Shown here: positions 17,796 to 26,060 of the stretch, piece after piece
Numbering within the stretch: position 1 is the first letter of the stretch
Layout: each line of letters opens with the position of its first letter
From: Bdellovibrionaceae bacterium UBA1609
GTDB taxonomy: Bacteria > Bdellovibrionota > Bdellovibrionia > Bdellovibrionales > UBA1609
Assembly (NCBI GenBank): GCA_002321895.1
Contig: DCMZ01000017.1
Coordinates: forward strand, 1-64,000
Length of the DNA: 64,000 nucleotides
Direction: 5' to 3'
Program-made: the position numbers and the translations under genes
The notes under the pieces: model-generated
The model's input: the letters and a program-made list of their open reading frames with translations, nothing else
What the model was told of the DNA's origin: nothing
Databases searched by the model: none

Positions 17796-17810
17796 CGGCA
17801 CGACCCTTGC
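17796..17810 (+). promoter_or_regulatory. Sigma-54-type (-24/-12) promoter
   Basis: CGGCACGACCCTTGC matches the consensus TGGCACG-N4-TTGC at all positions except the first T. The GG (17797-17798) and GC (17809-17810) are separated by exactly 10 bases, as required. The predicted start of transcription near 17822 leaves a ~22-base leader with GGGGGTGG before the ATG at 17844. Confidence 0.65.
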
Positions 17811-17843
17811 CTTATATAAGGGAAATACCACGGGGGTGGATAA

Positions 17844-18671
17844 ATGAAGAACAATCAATACTTAATATTAATCTTAATCAGCTTACTTTTAATGGCCTGC
17901 GGACAAACGCAACCTGCAAGCACCTACGGCAGCTCGAGCTACAGCAGTCGAGGTCTAACCACTACTAATACAAACTACACAACTATCGCTGGCGCAAGCA
18001 TGGCTCTTTGTAGTGGTTTTGACTACGAGTCTAAATCAATGGCCGGCTTAGTGAGTACATATATAGATCCAAATACTGGAGCTACTGACCTCAATCAGGT
18101 AAGACTTAGAATTACAAATTTACCCACAAACTTTATAAATGCCTCTTCGACTAAGATTGAATTTCATTTGTGGCATGAACAGACCCGTAACAATATAGTT
18201 CATGCGCCAAGTGCAACGGGATTTAAAATACAGCATAAAGGGTCTGGTTATTACGTGGCGAATTTAGGTGACTCTTACTCTTTGGTTACTTCGAGCACTC
18301 AAGCCACAACTTTTACTGAAATGAATTCCGGTCTACTTAAGAGTATTCAAAGTGATATTAACGAATCCATTAGTGGTTTCTATGGAAGTGATTTGGCGGA
18401 CTTCTTTGACGGTACAATTTTTATTCTTCAAAATGTTTCTATCAGCTATCAAGCTGTGAGTATGGCTCAGTACCCTCTTTCGGGTGGTGACTCCATCGAA
18501 AGCGCAGAATTTATCATTCCACCGTTCTATGCGAACCCAAATGCCTATCAACAAACTCATGATTCGCTGAATCTGTTGCTATTACACCCCAACTACGACA
18601 TTCGTAGCAGCGGACTTACTGATGATGAGTATTATCAGCAAACAAACACTTTTTGTAACGAAATGCTTTAA
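17844..18671 (+). CDS. Lipoprotein of unknown function under a likely sigma-54 promoter
   Basis: 275 residues. Signal with lipobox (LLLMAC, Cys 19), followed by a Ser/Thr-rich linker (STYGSSSYSSRGLTTTNTNY) and a beta-rich body. Two further Cys (SMALCSGF and TFCNEML at the end) could form a disulfide joining the N- and C-termini of the domain. The upstream -24/-12 promoter suggests it is made only under a specific signal. No family was recognised. Confidence 0.75.
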   Translation: MKNNQYLILILISLLLMACGQTQPASTYGSSSYSSRGLTTTNTNYTTIAGASMALCSGFDYESKSMAGLVSTYIDPNTGATDLNQVRLRITNLPTNFINASSTKIEFHLWHEQTRNNIVHAPSATGFKIQHKGSGYYVANLGDSYSLVTSSTQATTFTEMNSGLLKSIQSDINESISGFYGSDLADFFDGTIFILQNVSISYQAVSMAQYPLSGGDSIESAEFIIPPFYANPNAYQQTHDSLNLLLLHPNYDIRSSGLTDDEYYQQTNTFCNEML

Positions 18672-18682
18672 ACCCAATAAGA

Positions 18683-18714
18683 GCGTCTTCCCTCTTCCAC
18701 CCCCAGGAAGACGC
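18683..18714. terminator. Hairpin between convergent genes
   Basis: GCGTCTTCC / GGAAGACGC, perfect 9-bp stem with a 14-base loop, between the ends of 17844-18671 and 18732-19628. There is no strong T run, so it may act weakly in both directions. Confidence 0.65.
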
Positions 18715-18731
18715 ATTTGGTGACGGCCTCC

Positions 18732-19628
18732 CTAATGAGAGGACTCTTGAACCACTTCTTCTGCCTGTAAGTTTTCACCAAGACGATAACGATCCAAAAG
18801 AGTTTTATCCTGGGTAGGAAAAGAAAACAGCAAAGAGTGTGAATTAGATGGACTGTCCTCTACCGTAACCACGACGTACCAAAGATCACCATCATATTCG
18901 TCGGCAAAATCCCGAACAAATGTGACCAGGATATTACCCATACCATCATCTCGGCGCCAAATTTCATCCGCTTCTTCCACAGCTCTTTCGCGCAACTCTG
19001 CAAATTCCTGAAAATCGTCTTCGTCTATATCTTTAGAGCTTCGAACCACTAGCATGGACTCATACAGTCCCAACGCCAATTCATCCCCTTCAGTCATTGC
19101 ATCACCCATGATCGCACCTGGAGGCACCTGCTCTAGAGCTTTAGAAAACACTAAATCGCCATCTCTAAATCTCTCAACAAGATCAATATCAGTACTTGGG
19201 AAATGTAAATAAATAAAACTGGGGACATCATCGGTCAAATAAGTCACAGCCACGTAGTATTCTAAATCCTCTTCCCGAGGAACGGACTCTTCTTCACTAG
19301 CCGTAGATTTATTCAGACGCTTTTTTCGAGCCGACTCTTTTTCAAATACCTTTAAATAAATACAAACAGGTTCTTTTAAGAGAGTCTCATTGTCTCGCCA
19401 AATTTCATCGGGATCTTCTAGAGTGTCTGTCAGTCTATGCTCAAATTTATCGAAGTCTTTTTCTGCAACATCCGCTTCTTTACGCCAGTTAAAAAACTGA
19501 GATTCTAGCTGCTCAATATCTTTTTCAAAATGCTTATACAGTTCTTCCTCAGATCGGAAGACCAAGCCTTTGTCCCGATCAATGACAATTTCTTGCCCGG
19601 GATCACTATCAGAATTAATTTTTGCCAT
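18732..19628 (-). CDS. Acidic protein with a duplicated DEIWR domain
   Basis: 298 residues from ATG 19628, preceded by GGGTGAGG; a GTG 12 bases upstream overlaps that site and is rejected. The protein is very acidic and has two related segments: LEDPDEIWRDNE...YYVAVTYL...LHFPSTDIDLVERFRDGD and VEEADEIWRRDD...WYVVVTVE...FSFPTQDKTLLDRYRLGEN. The 'PDEIW ... Y ... VVV' layout recalls PBECR-type (barnase/EndoU/ColicinE5-like) domains, but that is a weak resemblance. No signal peptide; cytoplasmic. Confidence 0.65.
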   Translation of the reverse strand: MAKINSDSDPGQEIVIDRDKGLVFRSEEELYKHFEKDIEQLESQFFNWRKEADVAEKDFDKFEHRLTDTLEDPDEIWRDNETLLKEPVCIYLKVFEKESARKKRLNKSTASEEESVPREEDLEYYVAVTYLTDDVPSFIYLHFPSTDIDLVERFRDGDLVFSKALEQVPPGAIMGDAMTEGDELALGLYESMLVVRSSKDIDEDDFQEFAELRERAVEEADEIWRRDDGMGNILVTFVRDFADEYDGDLWYVVVTVEDSPSNSHSLLFSFPTQDKTLLDRYRLGENLQAEEVVQESSH

Positions 19629-19792
19629 TGAAGACCTCACCCTTTGATTTTACGCGTTGCCGACAAAGCGTGTCAACGTGAGTGGTTTAATGTTGCACAA
19701 AGCATTAATCCAGGGTCACAATATATAAGACTACAGGTGTAATGTACCGAATGGAATCGGATCAAATTAATACAACGAGTATTTGATACGCC

Positions 19793-20101
19793 ATGGATGA
19801 GATGAATTTAGAGCATATAGAGCATTTATTATGTCAGTCCCTTAACGGACTGCACCTTCTTTGGGATCACACCAATATCGCACAGATATTGCGAGTCCCC
19901 ACCGAGGACATTGATTTTTTCAATCCACCAAATATGGACAAGCTACAAGACCTATTTCATCAACTGATCGATAAAAAAACCTTCAATGAAAAACAACTTT
20001 TCCTACAAAGCCTCGATCAAGAGTCCTACGAAATGCTTTTGCGGGCGTATTTTCATATTTTAGACAATACCGCATTGATGGCCACTCCCTATAGGCACTA
20101 G
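19793..20101 (+). CDS. Small conserved-looking protein of unknown function
   Basis: 102 residues, acidic, all-helical in appearance, no signal peptide or membrane segment. Starts MDEMNLEHIEHLLCQ. A poor ribosome site precedes it. It is convergent with 20130-21341 (28-base gap). No family was recognised; its coding nature rests on length and amino-acid composition. Confidence 0.5.
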   Translation: MDEMNLEHIEHLLCQSLNGLHLLWDHTNIAQILRVPTEDIDFFNPPNMDKLQDLFHQLIDKKTFNEKQLFLQSLDQESYEMLLRAYFHILDNTALMATPYRH

Positions 20102-20129
20102 CCCCCTTCAACAGAAAAGTAAGACAACT

Positions 20130-21341
20130 TTAAAGCCGACCCTTTTCAAACTTTCTAAGATTGATTTTATAATTGATATTTGAGGCCGGCATCCGACCCT
20201 TTACAACCAATGGCAGACCTATTCTCTCTGAAACGGAGATGGTCGTTTTTTCCCTCTCCCCGGAAGACAAATAAACTAAATTGGGCAGACCTTTGATTTC
20301 GTACCCTGAAATGCCCCCACGAGACATCTTACGAGTTTTAATATTTTTAAGAAATTTATTGTTCTGTAATTTTTGATACTTTGGCAACGGCTCTAGAGAA
20401 ACATGGGCCGTGGTCAGTAACGAGTAAGCCACAAAATGGCCTGGCTTCTGATTTCTATTGAGCATGGACTGACTTACCGAAAGCTCTTGTTCAGTAAGCA
20501 GCTTTCTAAAACTACGTTTCTTTTTACCAAACTTTGAGTAGACATTTACATTTACAGCACCATTTCCGGCCACACTATCTATGACCACAGTCAAATCTCC
20601 GTGAATGCGTTTCTTATCTCTCCAAAATTCCACTCGGTAGCGAAACACATCTCCCTTTTTAAGTGGACCACGACGGATCATTTTCGAGAAGTCCACCTCG
20701 ACAGTAGCATCTTTCTTTGACGGGGTTACGACAGGAACCTTGGCTCGCTCAGAGGCCGCATTCTCTTGAGCCATCTTCCAAAGTAGCTGCTGGTTTTTTT
20801 TATGTAAATTGAGCATATAGGACTGCACATAGATAAGCGGGGCCACCAGAATCAATCCGGCAGCGATTCGACCCGCATAGGACTGTATCGACTCCCCTTT
20901 ATAGCCTGTAAAGGTGACCGCAAAACCATAGGCCGACCAACAGGTGAACAAAAACCCCACTGCCAAGTTCCATCCAACCATCAGAAAAAGGGAAACCATA
21001 CAGAACGTGTAGGTCATCATTATGTAGGATAAGAAACTTGCAAATTGAGTGGGAGTAACACCCACTTTGAGATACTTTTTAGAAACCTCTAAAATGAGCC
21101 CAACGATGAGAAACATCACCATTTGAAATCCAGACGAATTTACAATCGTCCCCCAAGAAAATACATTTTCAAAATGTAAGTAAGTCGCAGAAGATAGGAA
21201 GGTCCAAAAGAACAGAAGCGGCACGCTGAGGTACAGATCCCCATCCCACTCACTGTTTTTAAAAAATCGATGGGGACGGATCAGTCCGTTGAGCACAACC
21301 TGATGCCAGTTCCAGATTTCATGTTCACGATATGTCTTCAT
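20130..21341 (-). CDS. Membrane protein with N-terminal Yip1-like region and periplasmic-type C-terminal domain
   Basis: 403 residues. The first ~190 hold about five hydrophobic segments with an amphipathic lead (YREHEIWNWHQVVLNGLIRPHRFF), the layout of Yip1/DUF1282 membrane proteins. After a polar linker, residues ~215-400 are a beta-rich domain (GPLKKGDVFRYRVEFWRDKK, then VYSKFGKKKRSFRKLL) that resembles DUF3108-like domains. Role unknown; the fusion suggests an envelope function. Confidence 0.55.
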   Translation of the reverse strand: MKTYREHEIWNWHQVVLNGLIRPHRFFKNSEWDGDLYLSVPLLFFWTFLSSATYLHFENVFSWGTIVNSSGFQMVMFLIVGLILEVSKKYLKVGVTPTQFASFLSYIMMTYTFCMVSLFLMVGWNLAVGFLFTCWSAYGFAVTFTGYKGESIQSYAGRIAAGLILVAPLIYVQSYMLNLHKKNQQLLWKMAQENAASERAKVPVVTPSKKDATVEVDFSKMIRRGPLKKGDVFRYRVEFWRDKKRIHGDLTVVIDSVAGNGAVNVNVYSKFGKKKRSFRKLLTEQELSVSQSMLNRNQKPGHFVAYSLLTTAHVSLEPLPKYQKLQNNKFLKNIKTRKMSRGGISGYEIKGLPNLVYLSSGEREKTTISVSERIGLPLVVKGRMPASNINYKINLRKFEKGRL

Positions 21342-21435
21342 CTCACTTGTAATATCGGCAACTTAAAGTGCTGGACTTATAGAGGGCTTGAAATTTCAAT
21401 TAAATTTTCCAAAGAAAGTGTCCGAAAAAGAGACA

Positions 21436-21693
21436 ATGAAGTCTATATTCGCCCTTCTAGCTCTATTGCTGCTCACTTTTACAGCTTCTGCCGAATACAG
21501 AGCCTACCAGCTTCTTATCACCAATGAGGAATCGGGAGCTGAGCGGTCCATCACTTCCATACTGGATGATCAACAATATAGAGAGTTCTATACACTTAAG
21601 CCCGGCGAAACTATCCAGCTTTTTAATACCTGGATGTGTTACCACAATGGCAGCTATGGCCAACCGATCTGCCCCAACCCAAAAAATCAGTGA
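21436..21693 (+). CDS. Small exported protein of unknown function
   Basis: 85 residues from ATG 21436 (GAGACA upstream); an earlier ATG at 21388 would put the signal peptide internally. Signal MKSIFALLALLLLTFTASA, then a ~65-residue mature part with two Cys near the end (TWMCYHNGSYGQPICPNP) that could pair. It is divergent from 20130-21341. No family was recognised. Confidence 0.65.
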   Translation: MKSIFALLALLLLTFTASAEYRAYQLLITNEESGAERSITSILDDQQYREFYTLKPGETIQLFNTWMCYHNGSYGQPICPNPKNQ

Positions 21694-21808
21694 ACAGTCC
21701 CCTTAAACGGAAGTTTTTTCCTCCTACCGAAGGCTTGAAACACCACCACACATTTATAGATTACCGATAAAAATCAAGTGTTTGCACCTCACATGCTAAC
21801 ATAATTCT

Positions 21809-23479
21809 ATGAGTGGAAATTCAATCAATAACATTCAACAGCACAACCAAACTGAAGTTCAAAAGCTGAATGATAGTTATCGACGTAAACGCGACGAGAT
21901 TCTTTCCCAACACAATAGAAATTTAGAGCGAATCAAAGAATCCAATTCCAAAAAGGAAACTCGGGTACGCTCTAGCGGCGAAGCTGCCATCAGCCACATA
22001 CAAGAGCAGAACGACAAAAAATTAGAAGCTCTAAAAAACCAGCATACGAATAAAATTAAGAATCTCCGAGAACGACAAGCGCGGATTTATCGAAACCAAA
22101 AAGAAGCCGGTGAAAGTAAAGTGGATCAGCTCCGCCAAGGCATTACCACTCAAGAGCAAAACATTGAAAGCAATTTAGAGCGACTACGAGATCGCGAGAA
22201 ACGAGTTTTAGAAAGTTCTCAATCTCGACTAAAACAAGTCCAAGAACAACAAAATAGGCAAATCTCATCTTACAGACAACAACAGGCTGATAAAGTGAAT
22301 GAGATCAACCAAGAGGCCAAAACCAAAGTCACATTGGCAAAGCAAAGTGCCAATAGAGAAATTGAAGACATCAATAAACAAAATAGTCGAAATATAGAAA
22401 AACAAAAAACTCACTACAGCAATTTATACGAAAAGCAACGCATCGAAGGAAAACAGCGCCTACAGGAGCAGAGACTGGAAACAGCGGAACAGTATGATGT
22501 TGAGCGCTTGGAATCCAATCAAAGACTCTCCAATTTGAGAAACCAAACTCAAGAGCAAAAGCAACTTCAACAAAAAGAAGGTGAGCTTAAATTGAAAAAT
22601 CTTGTGCAAAAAAATGAGCACCAACTAAAACTTGAGCGAGACCAACATAATGTCGAGATGTCTAAGCAACAAGAAAACAACCGGAAAGAGCTGAAGCGTG
22701 CCCACCAAGAAGGGGAACAAAGAGTCGAGCTAGAAAAAAAGTCTTACACTCATAAATATGAACAATCCAAACAGCTTCACGAACGAGAACTGATGGAGCA
22801 AAAACAACTTCAAGACAAAGAAAGAGCTGAAGCCAGAGAGCTTCACCATCAGCATATGGCTCGGGATAAATCCATTTATGAGAAGGAATTAAAAAATCAA
22901 AGAAACGAATTCAAGAAAGCTTTTAGCCAGAACCATATCCTCAATAGCAAGGCTTTGAGAGCTCAAGAAGAACAGTACACAGGCGCCGTTGTAGAACAAA
23001 AAATCCACTTAATGAAAGAGCATGCCCCCTATCACAAAGCCACAGAAGATCCTTTTTATAGATTGCAAGGACTCGAAAACACTTTGACCGAATACAATTA
23101 TGGATATCTCTTCTCTATAGATATTCCTGAGCATGAGCGTAAGAATATCAAGGTGTATGTAGAAGATGATCGTTTGGTCGTCAGCGGAAAGCGTCGGTTC
23201 AATGACAAGGTCACAAAAGAAGGTCGAACCCTAGAGACCAATAACTACCAAAGCTTCCGAGAGGAGCTACAACTCACCCACCCCGTTTCACCGAAACACA
23301 TTTCCAAACAATACGACAGCGGCACTCTCAGCATAGCGATCCCTAAAATTGGGACGGTCACCAGAGATCAGGCCCGCTCAGTTGCTGAGATTCATAGGGA
23401 AAGTATCGCAAAGAGAGAAGCTGGCGCTCAGCTGCCAGAACCTGAAGCAAAAATTAATATAATTGGTAAAGACGATTAA
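21809..23479 (+). CDS. Long coiled coil fused to an alpha-crystallin (Hsp20) domain
   Basis: 556 residues. Residues ~5-410 are almost all charged/Gln heptad sequence, a long coiled coil with no signal peptide. Residues ~428-515 are an alpha-crystallin domain: YGYLFSIDIPEHERKNIKVY, DDRLVVSGKRR, and the final strand SGTLSIAIPKIG. Small heat-shock proteins are usually 140-200 residues, so the coiled coil is a large addition that may anchor the chaperone on a filament or in a large assembly. The stop codon abuts that of the convergent gene at 23480. Confidence 0.8.
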   Translation: MSGNSINNIQQHNQTEVQKLNDSYRRKRDEILSQHNRNLERIKESNSKKETRVRSSGEAAISHIQEQNDKKLEALKNQHTNKIKNLRERQARIYRNQKEAGESKVDQLRQGITTQEQNIESNLERLRDREKRVLESSQSRLKQVQEQQNRQISSYRQQQADKVNEINQEAKTKVTLAKQSANREIEDINKQNSRNIEKQKTHYSNLYEKQRIEGKQRLQEQRLETAEQYDVERLESNQRLSNLRNQTQEQKQLQQKEGELKLKNLVQKNEHQLKLERDQHNVEMSKQQENNRKELKRAHQEGEQRVELEKKSYTHKYEQSKQLHERELMEQKQLQDKERAEARELHHQHMARDKSIYEKELKNQRNEFKKAFSQNHILNSKALRAQEEQYTGAVVEQKIHLMKEHAPYHKATEDPFYRLQGLENTLTEYNYGYLFSIDIPEHERKNIKVYVEDDRLVVSGKRRFNDKVTKEGRTLETNNYQSFREELQLTHPVSPKHISKQYDSGTLSIAIPKIGTVTRDQARSVAEIHRESIAKREAGAQLPEPEAKINIIGKDD

Positions 23480-23683
23480 TTATCGTTTTCTAGATTTCAC
23501 AAGGCCATCCACTTCACGCACCATAAAGTTGAGCTTCTTTTGGAGCTCTCCCACTTGCTTGAGATTCGCCTGAAATTGACCAATGATGTCATGCCCAGCA
23601 GGAGAAGAAACCGGATAAGGCTCCACTGACGTCTTTGTCGGTAGTGGCTGTATAGCTTGTGCCTGATTCGTTAGATTTCTCAT
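23480..23683 (-). CDS. Small protein of unknown function
   Basis: 67 residues with an excellent ribosome site (AGGAGATAAAATG). No membrane segment; a Pro-rich N-terminal half is followed by a helical segment (FQANLKQVGELQKKLNFMVREVDGLVK). It ends at the base after the stop of the coiled-coil/Hsp20 gene. No family was recognised. Confidence 0.6.
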   Translation of the reverse strand: MRNLTNQAQAIQPLPTKTSVEPYPVSSPAGHDIIGQFQANLKQVGELQKKLNFMVREVDGLVKSRKR

Positions 23684-23828
23684 TTTATCTCCTGCTTATC
23701 TTTTCCGCTAACAAAGTTAGCGTACAGTTAAAAGTCTATCCATATTTTGTTATCAAAAAAACTTAAATTAACTTACATTCACTCTCTCTGCCGCTCCACG
23801 AGATCCATTATGGAACTAATTACAACTC

Positions 23829-24467
23829 TCAGTACTCACACGTTAGCGACTCAATATCCAAATCTGAAACCAATCGCCGCTCTTCACCCCGAGCCAGCTG
23901 GGGATGCATCACGCTTTGATCGTCCTCTACATGTGCTAAGCCAATGGCATGGCCCATCTCGTGGACCATTAAACTTTCCAAATCCACATAATAAAGGGGG
24001 GTTTTGGGCTCTACCGAAAAATTAAAGTATTGGTCATTTAACAAGATATCAGACTCAATGATTTGAGTGCCTCTCCAGCGAACGCTGGTACGAGCTTGCT
24101 CACGCAGATTATCATTATCCCACGTATCCATTAAATAGATCATGGATACATTGTCGCGACGATCATTGATATCTCCAGCCACACCTTCGATTTCAATCCG
24201 GATCACTTCTCGACCCAATACCTCATTCCAAGTGTCTGCCGCATTGTGGATGGCCATATAATATTCAGAAGGTACGGACTCATGGATATAGAAATCCAAG
24301 GTCTCAGCTCCCCAAGAGACTCTCTGGTCCGCGGAGTTCTGTACGAAATTACAAGACTCCTCAGGGACAATCTGCTTTTGACATGCAACTATACCCAAAG
24401 CCATAAATCCAAGTGCGAGTAATCGCAGTAAGTATCGCTGTTGTCGTCTTGGTGAAGTTCGTTTCAT
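23829..24467 (-). CDS. Matrixin-like zinc metalloprotease lipoprotein
   Basis: 212 residues. A basic N-terminus and hydrophobic stretch end in a lipobox (LGIVAC, Cys 29), so it is probably membrane-anchored. Residues 169-179 are HEMGHAIGLAH, the metzincin zinc site (HExxHxxGxxH), and SVMHP at 186-190 is the Met-turn. These match the M10 matrixin fold. There is no obvious propeptide Cys switch. It is transcribed alone; substrate unknown, probably an outer-face or periplasmic protein. Confidence 0.85.
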   Translation of the reverse strand: MKRTSPRRQQRYLLRLLALGFMALGIVACQKQIVPEESCNFVQNSADQRVSWGAETLDFYIHESVPSEYYMAIHNAADTWNEVLGREVIRIEIEGVAGDINDRRDNVSMIYLMDTWDNDNLREQARTSVRWRGTQIIESDILLNDQYFNFSVEPKTPLYYVDLESLMVHEMGHAIGLAHVEDDQSVMHPQLARGEERRLVSDLDIESLTCEY

Positions 24468-24731
24468 CTTTGCTTATCTCTCCTACCCTAATAGAGAGCA
24501 AATAGAGATCCACAAAGCCAAGCCGATAAACTACTGTAATTACTAGTTATTTGAGCTTTCACTCATTTGTTATCAAAACCATCGGTGTTTGACAATTTCC
24601 GCATCCTTGGAAATATCCACTGTTTCATACAGAGACACGGACCTAAATGGTTAAAATTATTTGTAAAAACCCACTGATTAGAATCCTAACAGTCTGAGCG
24701 ACACTTCGCGCACCCGCGGAAGGGGTGGAAG

Positions 24732-24800
24732 GTGCCAGGCATATTTTTCGGATGCCGTGCAGAAGAAGCATGCGCTGCATCCGAAAAATATGCCTGGCAC
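24732..24800. repeat. Perfect 24-bp inverted repeat
   Basis: Arms 24732-24755 and 24777-24800 are exact inverted copies over 24 bases, starting with GTGCCAGGCATATTTTTCGG, with a 21-base loop. The outer GTGCCAGGCA resembles motifs in other spacers of this window (39519-39530 and 47084-47120). It is far from any gene end (265 bases from the matrixin start), so it is not an ordinary terminator. Confidence 0.85.
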
Positions 24801-24839
24801 TCACTACTACAATATCCCGTAAAAATATTCCGAAAACCT

Positions 24840-25100
24840 GATTTCCTAAACGGCTTAAAAAAGGCGGCAGGAGGCGGGGGAGGCTGGCTCCCCTTCCTGG
24901 CGGTGGTAGGTTGTTTATGGCGGGTAGGTGGCTCTTTGCAGGACTCCACGAATGTGGTGCGAGCCGGTAAGTTACCTCCCTATAGAGCAAGCGAGGGGCC
25001 AACTTTTTTGGTGTCAACTTGTCCTGAAATGCAAAATAACGGTGTTTCACAAAAGATATATAAGGGAGACTGGTGTCCCCGGAGCGAAACGACACCCTGT
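24840..25100. other. GC-rich hairpin-dense spacer, possible structured RNA
   Basis: No supportable gene lies in 24468-25240. Within it, this segment is GC-rich compared with its surroundings and has several short hairpins: GGGGAG-GCTGG-CTCCCC near 24878-24895, CCAC-GAAT-GTGG near 24947-24958, GGTAA-G-TTACC near 24966-24976, and GGTGTC...GACACC near 25073-25096. I could not match it to SRP RNA, RNase P RNA, tmRNA or a tRNA. Strand is undetermined. Confidence 0.3.
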
Positions 25101-25240
25101 AATCTCTTCTATTCGATTTGAAGATGATATATATAAGATATTTTTATAGATTAAACCGGGAGTAAGAACATCAGCAGCAACTCTGCGAAACTAAGTTCCG
25201 CATGGCGCGTACCCTCACATAGAGGGCTAACACCTCGCAC

Positions 25241-25927
25241 CTAATGTAAAGACATTCGGTAGCCCACACCGCGTACCGTTTGAATATCGTCACCACATCG
25301 AGTGAGCTTTTTCCGCAACGAAGCCATATGCACATCGATGGTTCGGTCTGTGACGTTGAGATTACCTAAGGCTTTCTGACGCAATTTATCTCTGGAAAGC
25401 ACTTGGCCTTTTTGCTTCAACAATTCACTTAAAATCTTAAACTCGGTCAATGTGAGATGAACTTCTTCACCGTCTAAAGTGACGGTATGAGATTTAACAT
25501 CTACCGCAAGGCCATTGTTTTGAAGCACTGGCTCCGGCTCAGTGGGCTCTTCCTGAACTCTTCGCAACACAGCTCGAATTCTAGCCGAGAGCTCTTTAGG
25601 TAAAAACGGTTTTACTACGTAATCGTCCGCACCCATCTCCAATGCGGCCACTTTGTCATCTTCTCCGGCAACACCCGTAACCATTATTATAGGCAACGAT
25701 TTGTAGTCGGCAAAATTTCGAATGGATTGAACCAACTCAACACCACCACGGCCGGGCATACGGTAGTCCATCAAAACCATATTAGGATTGTAGCTTTTTA
25801 AAGTTTCAAAAAGAGTTTCTCCACTAGCAATGGCTTGTACATGAAACCCCTCGTCCTGAAGTACCGTAGCTAGGTACTCTCTGACTCCCTGCTCGTCATC
25901 CACAACAAGTACTTTAGTTTCTGACAT
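25241..25927 (-). CDS. OmpR/PhoB-family response regulator
   Basis: 228 residues. Receiver domain 1-120: acidic pocket VVDDE, phospho-acceptor Asp 54 in MVLMDYRMPG, and YVVKPF Lys. Residues ~135-228 are an OmpR-type winged helix (LTLTEFKILSELLKQKGQVL...VDVHMASLRKKL...VRGVGYRM). No kinase gene adjoins it, so it is an orphan in this window. A 12-bp palindrome (25952-25963) lies upstream. Confidence 0.9.
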   Translation of the reverse strand: MSETKVLVVDDEQGVREYLATVLQDEGFHVQAIASGETLFETLKSYNPNMVLMDYRMPGRGGVELVQSIRNFADYKSLPIIMVTGVAGEDDKVAALEMGADDYVVKPFLPKELSARIRAVLRRVQEEPTEPEPVLQNNGLAVDVKSHTVTLDGEEVHLTLTEFKILSELLKQKGQVLSRDKLRQKALGNLNVTDRTIDVHMASLRKKLTRCGDDIQTVRGVGYRMSLH

Positions 25928-25951
25928 GAAAAGACTCCTCGAAGACCTTTG

Positions 25952-25963
25952 TTGTTATAACAA
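25952..25963. promoter_or_regulatory. 12-bp palindrome upstream of response regulator
   Basis: TTGTTATAACAA, a perfect palindrome 25 bases before the regulator's start codon. It could be an operator or a promoter element; in AT-rich DNA a chance occurrence is possible. Confidence 0.3.
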
Positions 25964-26060
25964 TAAAATGAAGGCCTTGCATAATCACGGTTTCAACATT
26001 TTAACGGGTCAAATCTTAATAAATCAACCGTATTTAAAAGGTTTATAAGCCTCAATAAAA

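Noticed and set aside
24643..25149. Several overlapping open frames in the 24468-25240 spacer
   Set aside because: They are low-complexity, mutually overlapping on both strands, lack ribosome sites and cross the perfect inverted repeat.
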